From positions 1 through 64,000 of the forward strand of contig JAJNNX010000078.1 in assembly GCA_023159155.1 (NCBI GenBank): a stretch of 64,000 nt of DNA, given 5' to 3'. The position numbers and the translations under genes were made by a program. The DNA comes from Ustulina deusta. Taxonomy: Eukaryota; Ascomycota; Sordariomycetes; Xylariales; Xylariaceae. Below, one piece after another: positions 15,301 to 28,579 of the stretch. The notes below the pieces were generated by a model. That model was given only the letters and a program-made list of their open reading frames with translations. It was not told the DNA's origin and searched no databases. Position 1 is the stretch's first letter; each line of letters starts with the position of its first letter.

Positions 15301-15795
15301 CACTTTAATATCTCTCATCAGAACGTCAGTAGGCGACAACACGATAAAAGACGTCGAAATGACGATAGCCAGTCGGAGTAGAAGTGAAATAAGGGCGGAA
15401 GCTGCCACGGGGTAATCCTCATTCTTAACAGCGGCGTATATCGCGAACGGCTGGAACTGCGACACGTAGTCCAGTACCACAGACTGTTGGCTCGTGGCCG
15501 GTCCCTTGAGCATTCGACACCAAGGGGCGCTTATTTTCGTTTGAAACTCTACACGCGCCCAAAAGGACGCTACAAGTGTAAGTATTGCCGTTGGGCCGTA
15601 AGTCCATAGATAGTGAAGGCCCTGGTAGCTGCTTGCGAGGCCGTAGTTCTCATTCGAATAGTAATACAAGACTTGGCAGCTAACAATAAGCGCCAAGAAC
15701 GTGATGATAAATGTTGCCAACACAGGTCGATTGAGGTAAGAAGGATGCCAGTGGCAAACCTCTGTATTATGCGAGCTGCCTTTGGGGCCCGCCAT
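12303..15795 (-). pseudogene. DUF3433-type fungal membrane protein, broken
   Basis: A large membrane protein of about 1,150 residues with the layout of fungal DUF3433 proteins: HPSYLNRPVL before a TM helix, then LDYVSQFQPFAIYAAV and a second TM pair; a second half-repeat starts near STYRAHSLSVVFRLF. Long Asn/Cys-rich extracellular-like segments separate the helices. I start it at the ATG at 15,795. A 53-nt intron at 14,982-14,930 (GTGAGT...CAG) joins the first two frames in phase. Two defects follow. The frame shifts at about 14,340, right before a TM helix, where one base seems missing or gained (an intron ending at CTTTCAG is the alternative). An in-frame TGA at 12,597-12,599 is followed in the same frame by about 98 more family-like codons including MRNVDIVPRSPTSIANW. 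The function of DUF3433 proteins is not established. Confidence 0.7.
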
Positions 15796-17291
15796 ATCTC
15801 TACCTTTGTTGGTCGGATTGAGCGTAGAGTACAACTCCGGCTTAAGATAAGAGGGTTTGCGCTGGGCTCTCTGTAGCCCTAACACTAGGATATAAACAAG
15901 AAGAGAGTAGATACCCTGCTTTAACGAGGGTTAACGCAGATACTGTCACAAGGCGAGAACATGGGTTTGCTGTTGACGAGGGCAAGACTCCCCTAGTTAG
16001 GGGAGTCAGAAGGACACTTCATATTGCAAGTGGGAAATCGGCACAAACAAGGGGGTCAAACTCAGGGCAGGCTGACATTCGGCTGCCACCTTGCTGAGAT
16101 GCATCGCGACGAGTTGTTTTCCGCCCTTAGGTGGTATTGGACGGTCCTATTTAAGGAGCTTTTCAACTCATTCGTGCAAATCGCCTATGGGGTTTACTGT
16201 CGAGGCTTCTTAAGGGGCGAGGGGTAAAAGAGTGGATATCAAATGCATTGCAACACTGGAAGGGTCGGATTCATAGGGGGCGGATGCATTGCAAGGCAAT
16301 CGGACATTAAATCCAGAGGGCGCGCGTTGCAACAAATTGCACCTAACCTTAAGACTTCCCATTATTCGTAACATAGGTCATCAGGTGGTTTAACAGGGCG
16401 GCGTGATTGGCTACATGACTTGGGGACCAAAAGCGATCTAGGTGAAAATCAAACCCCGAACCCATTATCGTAGAAGAAGGAATATCTCATGTCTTCCTCA
16501 ATCTATCTCGATCAACACTTTGTTCCTTGCGAATAGCACGTAAAGGCTTGTGCAACGCCAACGTCAAGTCGTAAGCAAATCAGCATCCGATAGCCCATCT
16601 GGCATCCAGAATTTACCCTCAGTCGTCTCTTAAAGTTAAAGCGGTCAGCGTATGAGGCTGAAAGCCAGCCATATTGCAGAAAATGCACGGCTTCACTCGG
16701 ATCAGCCCAAGACCTGAAAGCCCTCTACTCCGTGGTAGGATATGTTCATCACAATAGGCTTAAGTGTATAAAAAGGGCCAAGAACGGGTGTGCTTTGCGC
16801 GAGTTGATATTTCACCATAGTTGGCTAGGACATTTCGCCCTAGGAAAATATCTCCGCAGCTTCATTTCTTCGCCGTTATGATGGCGGATTATGATTATGG
16901 CTATCTCCCCCCCCCTGAGATCACAAGCCACGCTGTATCAAAAATGCTGAAATGCTAGTAGGTTGTGTTCTTGTTATGAAGAACACTTGGTGCACAGTTG
17001 TGGAGACAATTAGTGCAATAGATTAGAAGCAAGGCGACTGCCAATCAAGTAGTAATACACCGGAGTCAAGACCAAAGAGATCGAGAAACGAGGGAAAATG
17101 GTAGATGCGAGAAACAAAGTAATATCTCTAGCTCTAGATCGAACCGTACCACGACAGAACAATCCCCACATGTTCTAGTATAATGATGAATGCGCCATTC
17201 TCACCCTCAAAACTTTTTGAAAAATTCCTTCTCGGTATAGAGCAGCCTCGATACGAGAATAATCGCCGACCCTGCAAGGCACAAGACGCCG
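15796..17291. other. No gene seen
   Basis: About 1.5 kb of mixed composition between two broken genes. It contains only short frames without recognisable features, a run of nine C at about 16,906-16,914, and no repeat that I could match elsewhere in the window. Confidence 0.5.
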
Positions 17292-18817
17292 CTAAAGATC
17301 TTGACGTCTAGCTAGCCGTTGGCCGAAGCTTGTAGGATTGAGGGCAGGGATCGAAACACCGAGGAAGACCACGCCCAGTCGGTAGCCGGTCTCGGGCAGT
17401 GGAGACACCAAGATTAGGAGGGCGCCGATAAGACCAATAAAGGCTCCTGGCACGAAGCCGGGCGTGATGGCGAAACCGATGGCGATGCAAGGCTGCTTAG
17501 CGGGGATCCAGGGGGCGAACTCGGAGATCCCGCAAAGAGTACAGGCGATGATGAATATGTTCCATATTTCGATTAAATCGGCGCTATAACCGGCGGCTAG
17601 ACGACCAAGGAGACTTGAGATATAACTGTTAGCGTTTTACAACCAACATTTTTTTATTTTTTTTATTTTAAAAGATAAAAAAATACTTAACAGGGCTGGA
17701 TGTTGACCTATCTTGTCGCGTTGAAGATGGGCACCAAGTATTGAGCCATTGCCTCTGACGTGTGCGTCTCCTAAAAACCTTGCATAGCTAGATAGACGAT
17801 GAGGATAAAGATGCCATTGGTTTGGATGAAGATCCCCAGCAGCAATATGACAAACGATATCTTCTTGAAGGGGGCAGCGAAGCAGCCAGCTGACATCTTT
17901 TTAGGCACGGGCTCCGTTCTCAGGCAGACTGTGAGGGCTGCAATAATCTGCAGGCCGAGAATGAGAAAGCCGGTAGATCTGATGGCCCAGGGGCATCCGG
18001 TGCTCTGAATCAGGCGACTGATAATGATGGGGAAGACGACACCGCCGAGCGATGACCCTGTGACCATGATACCCATAGCTATTCCGTATTTCTCGGAGAA
18101 CCAGGTAGAGACGCAGGAAATCGCTTTATCGCACAGGACTTAGTTAGCACAGAACACTCAAGGAAAAGGGAGAGTGGTTAAACTTGCTAGGCGAGTATAG
18201 CACGTAACTCCGATAGCAGACACGACTCCCTAGGTCAGGATGAGCAGGTGGTATGTCTTCGCTAACGACGCCAGCATCAGCCCGACGACGTAAAGAAGCG
18301 CCCGGCCGATAATAAGCAGTCTTGATCCATAGTTGTCGTATAGTATGCCGACGACAGGCCAAAGCGAACAGGAAGAAGAGCTGCAGCGATGGGATCCAGG
18401 CAATTTCGGTACTGGCGTAGTCCTTCAGTAGCCCAACCTCGTAGTACTGCTGGAAGCCGTCCACGCCTAGTGGAAAAGCACCACTGTCAGTCTATCGAGC
18501 CGTAGCGGGAATATAGAACATAGGAGGAAAGGCAATGGGAAGAGGGAGATTGAAAGAGGAAAATTTACTGTTGATCCAGCCGGGACTGGAGAAGGAGCAG
18601 CACCACCCTCCCAGACGACCGACCAGGCAACGAGACGGCCATCGGGAGGACCCGGGTCGCCCGACTTGGCGCCGGCAGTTGGTCCACTGGCGTTTGCAGG
18701 GACCCGCTCCGTCTCGCGACCAACGCCAAGACCGGAGTCGGACGCTGGGGTCTTCTCGGGGTCGGCCTTCTGGTCGTGTACCGAAACGGTGTTTTCGACA
18801 TTGTTCGTGGCGGCCAT
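17292..18817 (-). pseudogene. MCT-like MFS transporter, dead copy
   Basis: Monocarboxylate-transporter-like MFS protein in pieces. From the ATG at 18,817 comes a hydrophilic N-terminus, then DGRLVAWSVV; one base is missing before LGGWCCSFSSPGWIN. An intron (GTAAAT...CACTAG, ending just before 18,471) still restores the frame to SVDGFQQYYEVGLL and IAWIPSLQLFFLFAL. A second shift precedes LYDNYGSRLLIIGRALLYVV. An in-frame TAG stands where LTQGVV is expected (CAG to TAG, the RIP-type CpA change). Later parts include MGIMVTGSSLGGVVFPIIISRL (17,990-18,076), an AT-rich intron-like stretch at about 17,629-17,696, and a last segment with PWIPAKQPCIAIGFAITPG ending at TAG 17,292. Related in family to the intact transporter at 51.8-53.3 kb, but clearly a different paralogue. 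Confidence 0.75.
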
Positions 18818-19388
18818 GGCCAAGACAAGCCAGAGGATTGCAGCAGCAGCAGCTGTGGCGGTTATAATCGGTGGAATGTGCTAGTGAGAGGGTGATCTTC
18901 TAGATAATTTTCTCTCTTGAAATATCCACGCGTGAGTTTCGTACTGTGGGATGCTCTTGTAATCCTTGAGGAATAACAAGTCCTTTGATAGTCGGTTCTC
19001 TACAATTATCCGGCCCGCTTCTCTTTGTATAATCTGGGGTAGGAGTTTTAGCTCCGAGACACCCGTTAATGCTGAATTTGAGCTTGTCCCTATCCATACT
19101 ATTAGTATAGAATATGTATCGTAATAGATGGTATTATATATACTTATGTTAGATTTATATTTGCTTTTGCGGCGAATTATTATTTTGTTCAATGTATAAA
19201 GTATTTACTTCTAAATATTGTTATTTAATCTCTTTTATGAAAGTAATTATATTTTTAACTATTCTTGAGAGATTAAACAAAGATTTATTTATTTCTAGAC
19301 GGGTGTTCGCCGCTTGTAGTCTTAAAAACAGCGCTACCACTTCAGACGTAGCTTAGAGCCGGATACCTTGTTAATTTAGTCTTTTCGA
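18818..19388. other. No gene seen
   Basis: Spacer between the dead transporter and a broken unknown gene. It includes an AT-rich stretch at about 19,090-19,290. Short frames here have no recognisable content. Confidence 0.45.
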
Positions 19389-19915
19389 CTAGTTTATTTT
19401 TCTGAACATTAATGAGGAGAATTCGGAGTCCGGTTTCGATTTGCCAACATTGGGTATCCGTTTCGATTTGCTGAGCTGCTTCAACAATGCCAACACAACA
19501 TCCCGGACAGCCCGGGCCTCCAGCCCGATCTCAATAATTTGCTCTCCTTCTCCCTTCTCTGGCCGCGTAGCTTCGTCAACAGCCTTTTCTAAGGCCTCTA
19601 TGATGGGTGTCAGCTTGCAGGAAGCCTCTTTCTGTTCTTCAGGAGTGATATTCAAGAGATTGAACCCTTTGACATATGCATTGACAGTTTTGACCGAGTC
19701 GAGTGCACAGAGAATTGCCAACAGCTGTGACTCTGGGAGTAAGTTCCGATCTTGTAGCGCCTCATCGGGGCTTTCTATCGCCTTTTTTTTCGCTCGTCCA
19801 GAGGTGTAAAATTGGATGCATCCTAGGATAAGAATTCTACTGTTCGCCCAAGCTGTGATGCGCAGCTTTAACTCACCAAGCTCACTTCAAGCTGCTTCTT
19901 TTGGGCTGTCTAGTC
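19389..19915 (-). pseudogene. Broken gene of unknown function
   Basis: One minus-strand frame reads as protein-like over about 150 codons to a stop at 19,389. It begins no later than SELGELKLRITAW, runs through LLPESQLLAILCALDSV, a helix-rich part with ITPEEQKEASCKLTPIIEA, and ends KPDSEFSSLMFRKIN. There is no ATG at a sensible place. An in-frame TGA near 19,892 separates it from more plausible sequence upstream (GGVSRLDSPKEAA). It is soluble, acidic and probably all-helical. I do not recognise the family; it could be the C-terminus of a larger gene whose front is lost. Confidence 0.4.
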
Positions 19916-21214
19916 TGCTAACACCGCCGATGCCTGGCCCTGCTGTGTGCCTAGGTTTTCGTTGTCGACGTCACCTGTGCTCGTCGAGTTTAAAGGGCGC
20001 CGCGGTTGTGACGATATCCGCGATACATGGGGGCTGATGGGGCGATTTAGGGATCGATTTCTTTAAGGTATTCTTGTAGCTCGGGAACTTTCTTGTCAAG
20101 AAAATTTTGGTATAGACGCTCGGGACTCGAGTGCTAAGATAGCACCATGAGATAATCCGTCACTTGAGTTCTCTCGTCATCCTAATTGCAGTTTTAAGGA
20201 TCATTAACTTTACAGATTACATACATCCTTGGCCTATCCCATTTGAAGCATAATATGGCTGTTATTCTTGAGCCATACGCGATAGTGGTGGGTACTAGCT
20301 TAGAAGACATATGGTAAAGATATATAGTATTCACACTCTAAACTCAGGTCCTTGTATTACTTATTGCACTTCAACGCAACGGATGTCATTTAGTTCTATT
20401 AAAAGCAGTAATTTAAGTGCTTTTTCATTTAATTTAAATATGGATCACACTATGGTATATTGTTATTTCCAAAATTATTAACACAATACAACATGATCCT
20501 AAAAGAGACCTTGGAACATTTAAGTACTCCACTAACTATATATAGCGTAGACGGCCTAAATGTCGTTCTTATTCGATATTAGCAAGTATTAATGCCTATT
20601 TCTATATATACCTGAATGCCACGGACATCTATACTGCAGCAGGCGTAGATTCGAAGGGCTGCAGAAATCACCTACGACTGTTAAAGGCGCACCCGGTGGT
20701 TTTAGTGGATAACAATATGTTGTTGGTGCTATTTAAAGACGGCCTTGCTCTTTGTTGGACCTTAAATTTTCTAGACTTAGGTCGGCTATTATTATAAGCA
20801 TCTCGGCCTTTCAAACTGTTCATGCTGACTTTGGAAGAGAGAATGCGGCCTGCCAACTCATAGCTTACAAGCAAGATGTGACTGAAAGGTGGGCAAAACC
20901 CTAGGGCTTCAGAACAGCCCGTATTATTGCTGTAGAATATGGGACACACCGACCAGGTCCCTCATCTAAGAGGTGTGGGCGCGGCTGACCTAGCTTCCGA
21001 AGTGCTTCCGGCTGAAGTGGTTACATCTCCCACCTTACTCAGTAGCCCTTGCGAATAGCCCTACCAGGCGCCAGGAGGTAGAAGATAATACAATAACACA
21101 AGGGATTTGTGTGGCCTAGGGACACATGCTCTTGGGTTGTCTAACAATGCTAAGACGGAACCAACAATGGTGGCCTTATTGTCCGTTTATTTGCCGGCTA
21201 TCTAGCGTTAGAGT
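19916..21214. other. No gene seen
   Basis: About 1.3 kb up to the left LTR of the nested retrotransposon block. Composition is mixed. The longest frame (93 codons, minus, 20,949-20,668) has no domain, no good start context and no partner exons, so I do not call it. Confidence 0.45.
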
Positions 21215-21369
21215 TGAAAATGAGTATATATAGTAGGTGTACAGTATTATATTATGTATTAAGGAACAAGTCTAGGTATAGTTGGATGAGGTAGTACTTT
21301 TATAATATATAGTGGATACGTATAGGGCGTAATACCTAGCTATTTTTTTTATTTGCTTTTTGATTTCTA
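21215..21369 (-). repeat. 3' LTR of outer copia element (155 bp)
   Basis: Pairs with 41,191-41,345 without length change. This copy is the more RIP-mutated one: for instance CCAGCCATCTTCTTTACC on the right reads CTAGCTATTTTTTTTATT here, all C to T. It adjoins unmutated unique DNA on its left. Confidence 0.85.
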
Positions 21370-21595
21370 TATTTTTATTTAAATTATATATATTTATATA
21401 AGGTTATTACTAACTTGTTTTTTTAACTATTCTTTGTTATGCTTAGAGTTGTATATAATTTTAGAAGCGTATATTTTTGATTTTTTAATAGGGTAGATCT
21501 TCTAGTTTTGTTTATTTTAATATTTTTAATAGAAAGTTTAATAGGTATTTTTTTTTGCTGCTTCGATTTGCGTTTATATTATACTAGATATGTGC

Positions 21596-21620
21596 TTTTT
21601 TTTTTTTTTTTTTTTTTTTT
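21596..21620. repeat. Poly(T) tract of 25
   Basis: Uninterrupted run of 25 T inside the outer copia element, about 230 bp from its left LTR. It may derive from a purine-rich tract of the element on the minus strand; no other function is implied. Confidence 0.7.
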
Positions 21621-23282
21621 GAAGTATTTAATAAAGGTATATTATTTTTTAAAAAATATCTTGTTTTAGTAATTAAATCTTATAACTTTTATTAGATTAT
21701 AGTCCTATATTAAAATATGTTTTTTTTTTAATTTTTTTGTTTTAATAATAATAATTATAAAAACGTACTATTTTTTAGTTTTTTATTAATTTTTTATTAT
21801 AAGTCTGTTTAAAATATTAAATATTTTAATTTTAAAGTAATATCTATTTGTATTAATAGGTTTAGTAAAGTAACTAAAGAAATCTTTAGTTTAAGTGTTT
21901 AGTATATAGTTTGTTTAGTTTATTTTGTTTTGTTTGTTATAAAAAGAGATAAATTAAAAGTATATATATAGGATTATTTTATATTTTTGTTTTAGTTCTA
22001 GATATTTTAAAATAAAGGTTAGTTTTAGTTATATTTAAAATTGTTTTAAAAAGTTTTTAATTTTAAAGCTTAGTATTTCTAGGTTTAATAAAAGTTTATT
22101 AAAATTTATTAGTAATTTTATTATAGTTAAAAGTAAAAGGAAAAAGTTTATAAATAGTATTAATATTTTAAATGTTTTTTTTTATTGTAGTTTTTTATTT
22201 TTTTAAAATAAGGCCCTAGTATTAATAAAAAGATCTTTTATAAAATAAAAATTAATAATATTAGTTAATTAATTTATAAATAGTATTAATTAAATTGTAA
22301 TAAAATAAAAGATCTAATAGAGTATAAATATTTAATATATTTTTTATAAAGTATAAATAGTTATAGTTTAAAAAAGGCATTAATAATTCTAAAATTTTCT
22401 AAAATAAAACGTTTTAAAAAATAAGAGCTTTGTTAAATTAATTATATAAAACTTATAAAAATGTTTTAAAGTAGTAAGAGTTTTAATAAATAATTTATAA
22501 GGCTTGTAAGGCGTAAACTTAGCTATTTTCTTTATTTGTTTTATAGCTAAAGGCTTAAAACGTTTTAAAATATAATAAATTTGTTTTGTAGTAGTAGTTT
22601 AGTAAGGCTATTAGTTATTTGTTTAGATATATAAATCTATTTAAAATTGATATTTTTTTGTTATATAGCTTTTTTATAAAAAGCTTATTATATAAAAATA
22701 TGTTTTATTTTGCTATAAAATTATAGGTTTTTTGCTATAATTATAGCCTTTTGATTGTTTTTATATATAATAATAGTAATTATTTTTTTTTAAAGCGTTT
22801 AATTTGGATAATAGTTATTAAAACTATATAGCTTTTTTTATAGCTTATATTTATTTTATTAGTTTTAATTTATAAAAAAATAGGGTAGTGCTTTATTATT
22901 TTTTAGAGCTTTAACTAATAGTATTACTTTTTATATTAAAAATATATTTTATTATTAAATATCTAGTTTGAGTATAGCTAGCTTAATTAATATTAGTTTA
23001 TTTTATTAAATTTTGTAGTTTTTTTTAATAGTATAGTTTTAGGTTAATAGTGCTATATAAGTAATATAGCACTTGCTTAGCTGTTTTTATATATATTGTT
23101 ATAAAGTTTTTTATATATTTGCTTAAATAAAAAATAGTATATATTATATTTGGTTTAGTATTAAGTATAGTATATATTAGGTAGCTAATAGCTTTTATAT
23201 ATTATTAAGTATTATTTTTAGGAGTTTTATAATTGTTTGTTAGTTCTAGAATTTTGTTTATATTAATAAGTGTAGTAATTAT

Positions 23283-23652
23283 TGAAATAGAGCAGGGCTC
23301 CTAATCGGCGTGTTGCATACTAAAACTAACTAAACCTACTTAATCCTTTTATATTAGATTACATCTTCTAACTTGCAAATCTTTATGCGGATTAAGTCAA
23401 GATCTAATACATAAATATAAATAAAAACGCAATAATTAATTAATAAAAACAAATTTTTAATTTTTATCTAGTATTTTATATTAATTGTTTGTCTGTTTAT
23501 GCCTGCTAAAAAAAAATTTTTTTTGTAGCTTTAAATAAAAATATGCGTTTTTTATATTTTTTGTCCCGTAATTTCTAAAGTTTCCAAAAATATGTTCTAC
23601 TCTATAACTAAAGACAACCTATCTCCTATACATGTGTACTAGCCTTACTACA
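23283..23652 (-). repeat. Left LTR of inner element (370 bp)
   Basis: Direct repeat of 35,956-36,325, same length, differing mostly by transitions. Contains the region CTAATCGGCGTGTTGCAT, still fairly GC-rich. Confidence 0.8.
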
Positions 23653-26600
23653 AACTTTCTAAATTATTAGGTTTTTGTTTTTAGACTATAATAACTAATC
23701 TAAACTATAACTAATTAGTTATTTATTTTTTTTAGATCTTTGTTATTAGGTTTTCCTAGTTTTTATGTTTATTTTTAATAATTTAACTTTTTGTTTTTTT
23801 TGTATATTTAGCGCTTTTTAAGCAGCTTTTCGATTTTTAGGTTCTTTAGCATTTATTTAATCAACTATACATATTTACAAATTATACTTTTTTTAAAACT
23901 CCTACCTAGTAAAGAAGTTTAATATAGGATAACTTTTTATATTGCTATATATATTACTTTTTTAGAACATAAAAAAAATCTATTAGCAAACAAGTTTTTT
24001 ATAAATTATAGCTTAAACTTTTTTACTACTAAAAAAGGGTTAGCATTGCTTACTAAAATTAAATATATTAAAATATTTGCATCTTTAATTAGGTTTTTTA
24101 AATTTAAGCATAGCTACTAAAGTATTTTTTAATTAGTTTTATATTAACTTTTTAAGCGATTTAATAACTATTATTCTTTTATAAGTGGACTAGGAAACAA
24201 AAATATCTATTATAAAAAAATCTAATTTAATTTAAAAAAAAATCTATAAAATATATTTTATATATTTATATTATTATTTATTAATTAATTAGCTTTATAA
24301 AATAAAGTAATTACTAATTATTTTTTTGTTTTAAATAGTATTAACTAAGGAAGGGGCTTTATTTTAGTAACTGCGATCCTAATATATAATTTTATTTTTT
24401 TAATAATATTTAAGCAATTTTTTATAACTTTAATACTTATTACTAGGTTATTAAACATTAATTTCTAGCTACTAAGTTATAAATTTTTAAAAAAAATACT
24501 TAGGTATTTAAAAAGTAATATTATATAAATAATATATACTAAACTATAGTTTTACTAATTATTTTGGATATATATAGGGAAGCTATATATATAAAACAAA
24601 AAAAGCATATTAAAAAACAGCTTTAAAGTTTATTAACTAATAATATTTTTAAAAGTTTATATTTAATAATTATAAACAAATTGTTAATATTTTTTGTTTT
24701 GCTTAAAGATCAAATTAATAAAATAAATAGTTTGTTTTTATTTATTAATAATTATAATAAAAAAATAATTTAATTAGTTATTACTTGTTTTAAAAAGTTT
24801 AAACTTACTAAATATTACTTATTTAACTTTAGGGATTAATATAATTATAACTACTTTTTTATTAAGTTTTATAAATTAAGCTATAAAATAATTAAATAGT
24901 TTAAATAATTGTTTATAAGCTATTTTTATGTTTAGCCTACAGAGCTAAATAGTAAGTTATACCTTAATATTTATAGTATTAGCTTAGGTATATTGTTTCT
25001 ATTTAATTATTATATTAATAATCTAAGTATTAAAACTATTAGTTATTTAGATATTTTTAGAAAAAAAAAAAAAGATCGGTTATTTTTTAAAAAATTTGTT
25101 ATTTGTACGTTAATAATTGTTATAAAAAAGCGTATTAATAGGAATCTTAATTTTACTAGCTGCTAAGTACTGCAATAATAAAAAAATATTTTTATATTTT
25201 AGGTTATACTAACTATATATTTTTATAATTAAATTTTATAAATATTTGTAATATTTTAGGTAAAGTTTTATAGGTTAGAAATTAGTAAATAGAATAATTA
25301 GCTAAAAAATTAATTAATTTTATTAAAAGATCAGCTAAATTAGCTAGATTGATTAAGTTTATAACTAGAAATTTAAAATTAGCTTTTTTATATAAATTAT
25401 AATATAGTTTTTATAATATTTTAATAAATTATTTTATATATTTTTGTTTAAATTGCAAAGTTTTTTATTTATAATATTTATTATTTTTTTTAAAAACTTT
25501 AATTTATAAAAAGCTAAAAATATATAAATTCTATAAAAATAACTATAGTACTAACTATTATTTTATTAAATACTAGAAATTAATACTATAAGCTTAAGTC
25601 TAGGCGGGTAACTATTAAATAATAATTTTTAAACGCAATTAAAAATAACAGAAATTTTTTAGTAAACATTAATTATTATATTATTATTAATAAAATTTAT
25701 AATATATAGTATTTTTTATTTAATATTATAAATTATAATAAACTAATAATTAGAAGTATGTTTAGCTTTAGTTGCCCTAATTGTTTTAAATATTATAAAA
25801 CTAATAGATCTATTTTGCTTTTTAAAAAATTAAAAAATAAGATAGTTTTTATTAAAGCTTTTATTTTAAGCTTAAAAAAATATTTATATAAAAGTACTTT
25901 TAAATATTATTTATAGTTTGAAATAACCGATTACTATAGTAATTAATATATTAACTTTTAATATATTTAGTTATTAATACTATTATATTTTTTAGAATAT
26001 ATTAATTAGTTTAGGTTTAAGCAAGTTATAAAAAACTTAAGTTATAATATTTAAAGGAGTTTTATAGTTATATAAAGTATTTTTATATTTTTAGCAAAAA
26101 TAAAATAATAGTTTTTTATTATAGTAATTTATATATAGCGGTTTATTTAGTAATATATATTATACTAGCTTAGATAGCATAATAGTAATAATACTATTAA
26201 AAAAAAAAATATATATTTTTTAGATCTTTTTAATAATACTTTAAATAAGTTAGTTAAAATATTTTAGATATAATAATTTAAAATAATAATATTAAAATAA
26301 ACTAATTATATAATAGCTTTAATATTAGGGCAGGGTATTAGTTCTATTTATTAATAATTAAAAATATAAATAAAGTATAATAAATATATAATCTATATAT
26401 TAATAAATAAAATCTAAAGATTAGTAGTATAAAATATATTAGCTAGAAAATAAATAATTAAAAGCTAAGTATAAGGTTTGCTAAGCTAATATAAGTCTAG
26501 TTAGTTTATATTACTTTTTTATAGAGGTTTTATTAATTTTTTTTTAATATAAATTATTATTAAAAAAAAGTGCTAATTAAGGCTTCCCTACTTGTATTAC

Positions 26601-28579
26601 TTTATAAAAAGTAATATTTATTAGTTTTATATAGATTAGCTATTTTTTTTTAACTTATTTACTTATTTTTTTATATAGATTATATTTATATTTATACTTT
26701 TTTATACTTTTAATTTTATTTATTTGATCTATAATAATTGGTTTATATATAATATATTATAATATATATTTTTATTTTTTATTATTTTTTATAATATTTA
26801 GTAATTAATTGTTTTAAAGTAAAAAGCATATACTAGCTTTTTTTAGTTATTTTTGTCTGCTATATAATTATTATTTTTATATTAGCTATATTAAATGCTA
26901 TATAAATATATTTATATTTGGTTAGATTGCTAATAAGCGGTTGGAGCTTTAAGCTTTAATTGTTTTATAAATTAATCTAAAAATTTAAATAATTTAAAAA
27001 AAAACAAATATTACTAATTAGAATATATTTAAAGTTTTTATATTAATTAATTTACTATTATATATATTAAATCTTATATATTATTTTTAGCTATACTACT
27101 TTACTACTAGCAAACTTAACGTTCGATTATTTTTTTTTTAATTATAAAAATCTTTTGTTTTAAGCTAGCTTATATAATTCTGATTTTTTATTATAATTAA
27201 TTAAAAAAAAGCTAGGTTATAAAAAAAGTTTTAATAATTAAATACTAATCGAAACAATATATATTAAAGCTAATAAATATTTTAATTAAGCTAATTAATA
27301 TATAAATTATATTTTTAAAATAACTATTATACTATTTTTATTATTATTTAGTACTAAATTATAATATATTATATATTTCTAGTTAAGATCTAGTATAGCT
27401 TTAATAATTTTAGCTATATTTTTTTTAAACATATATCTTTTTAAAGCTATAGTCCTAAAACATGCAGTATTACTAAAAAACTTTAGTAAGCTAATAAAAC
27501 TATATACTATTTAAAAAAAAACTTTTAAATATAATTAAAATAAGTATTATAGCTTTTTTAATTAATATAAATAAATAAACTTTAAATTTTTTTTTTAATT
27601 TTTATATATAGCTAGTAAAAATATTTAATAGTAATTACTAGATTTTTTATTATTTTATTATTAAAGTTTTAAATAGCTATACTACTAATTAATATATATA
27701 CTAAAATTTTTATTTTTTATTTTTTATAATATTTAATAATAAAACTATATTTAAAACAATTATAATATTTATTAGCAAACTTATGCCTTTTTATATTAAG
27801 CTATACTATAGTAGCCTATTTAATAAATATTTTTTTATAATGCTTAATTGCCTAGCACAAATAATAATACTTGCTATTTAGTTAATTAGAACTTTTAATC
27901 TTATTTTTTGCTAGTTATATATTTATTAATTCTAAAAGTTAAAAAATAATAGTTGCTTTAGAATATGGCCGTTTTTTAAATATAAATTAACAAATCTTTT
28001 ATAGTCTAGCGTTTATAATAATTATATTTATTTAGTTAGCTAGCTAGACTATAAATATTATATAGGCAATATTAAATATGCTTATTTATATATTATAGTA
28101 ACTTAAAAAAATAAGAATAAAAATTTAAATAAGCAGAACAGCCCAAAGAAATTCTTAATTTAGGCTAATTAAATAAAAATTATTATATGCTATTTTATAT
28201 ATTTTTTAGTTAATCCGCTTATAAGGCAGTAGTAAGGTTGCTATTTTAAAGCAGGTTTTTAAAGGTAGGAAAGTAGCGCAAGAACAATAAAAAAAAGCAA
28301 AAGTATAAGTAGCAAGTATTACTTTATAGTAGATCTAAGCTAATTAAAATAATATTATTATAGCATGTTAGTACTAGATTTATAGATTTTAGTTATATTT
28401 ATTTTTCTAATTTCTAAATTTAAAGAAATATTGTTTGCTAATTAATAGATTTTTTTTTTAATTATAAATTATTAAAGCTTAAATATTTAGTTTTTAAGCT
28501 TGTTTTAATTAAAATTTTAATTTAATATAATAAAGCTTTATTACTAATAATTTTTTATTTTTTTTTAATTATTTTGTTT

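Noticed and set aside
12303..15795. Starship captain (DUF3435 tyrosine recombinase)
   Set aside because: The protein is a multi-pass membrane protein of the DUF3433 type. No recombinase motifs were seen anywhere in the window, so there is no support for a Starship.
20668..20949. 93-codon minus frame
   Set aside because: No domain, low-complexity composition, no exon partners; compatible with chance.
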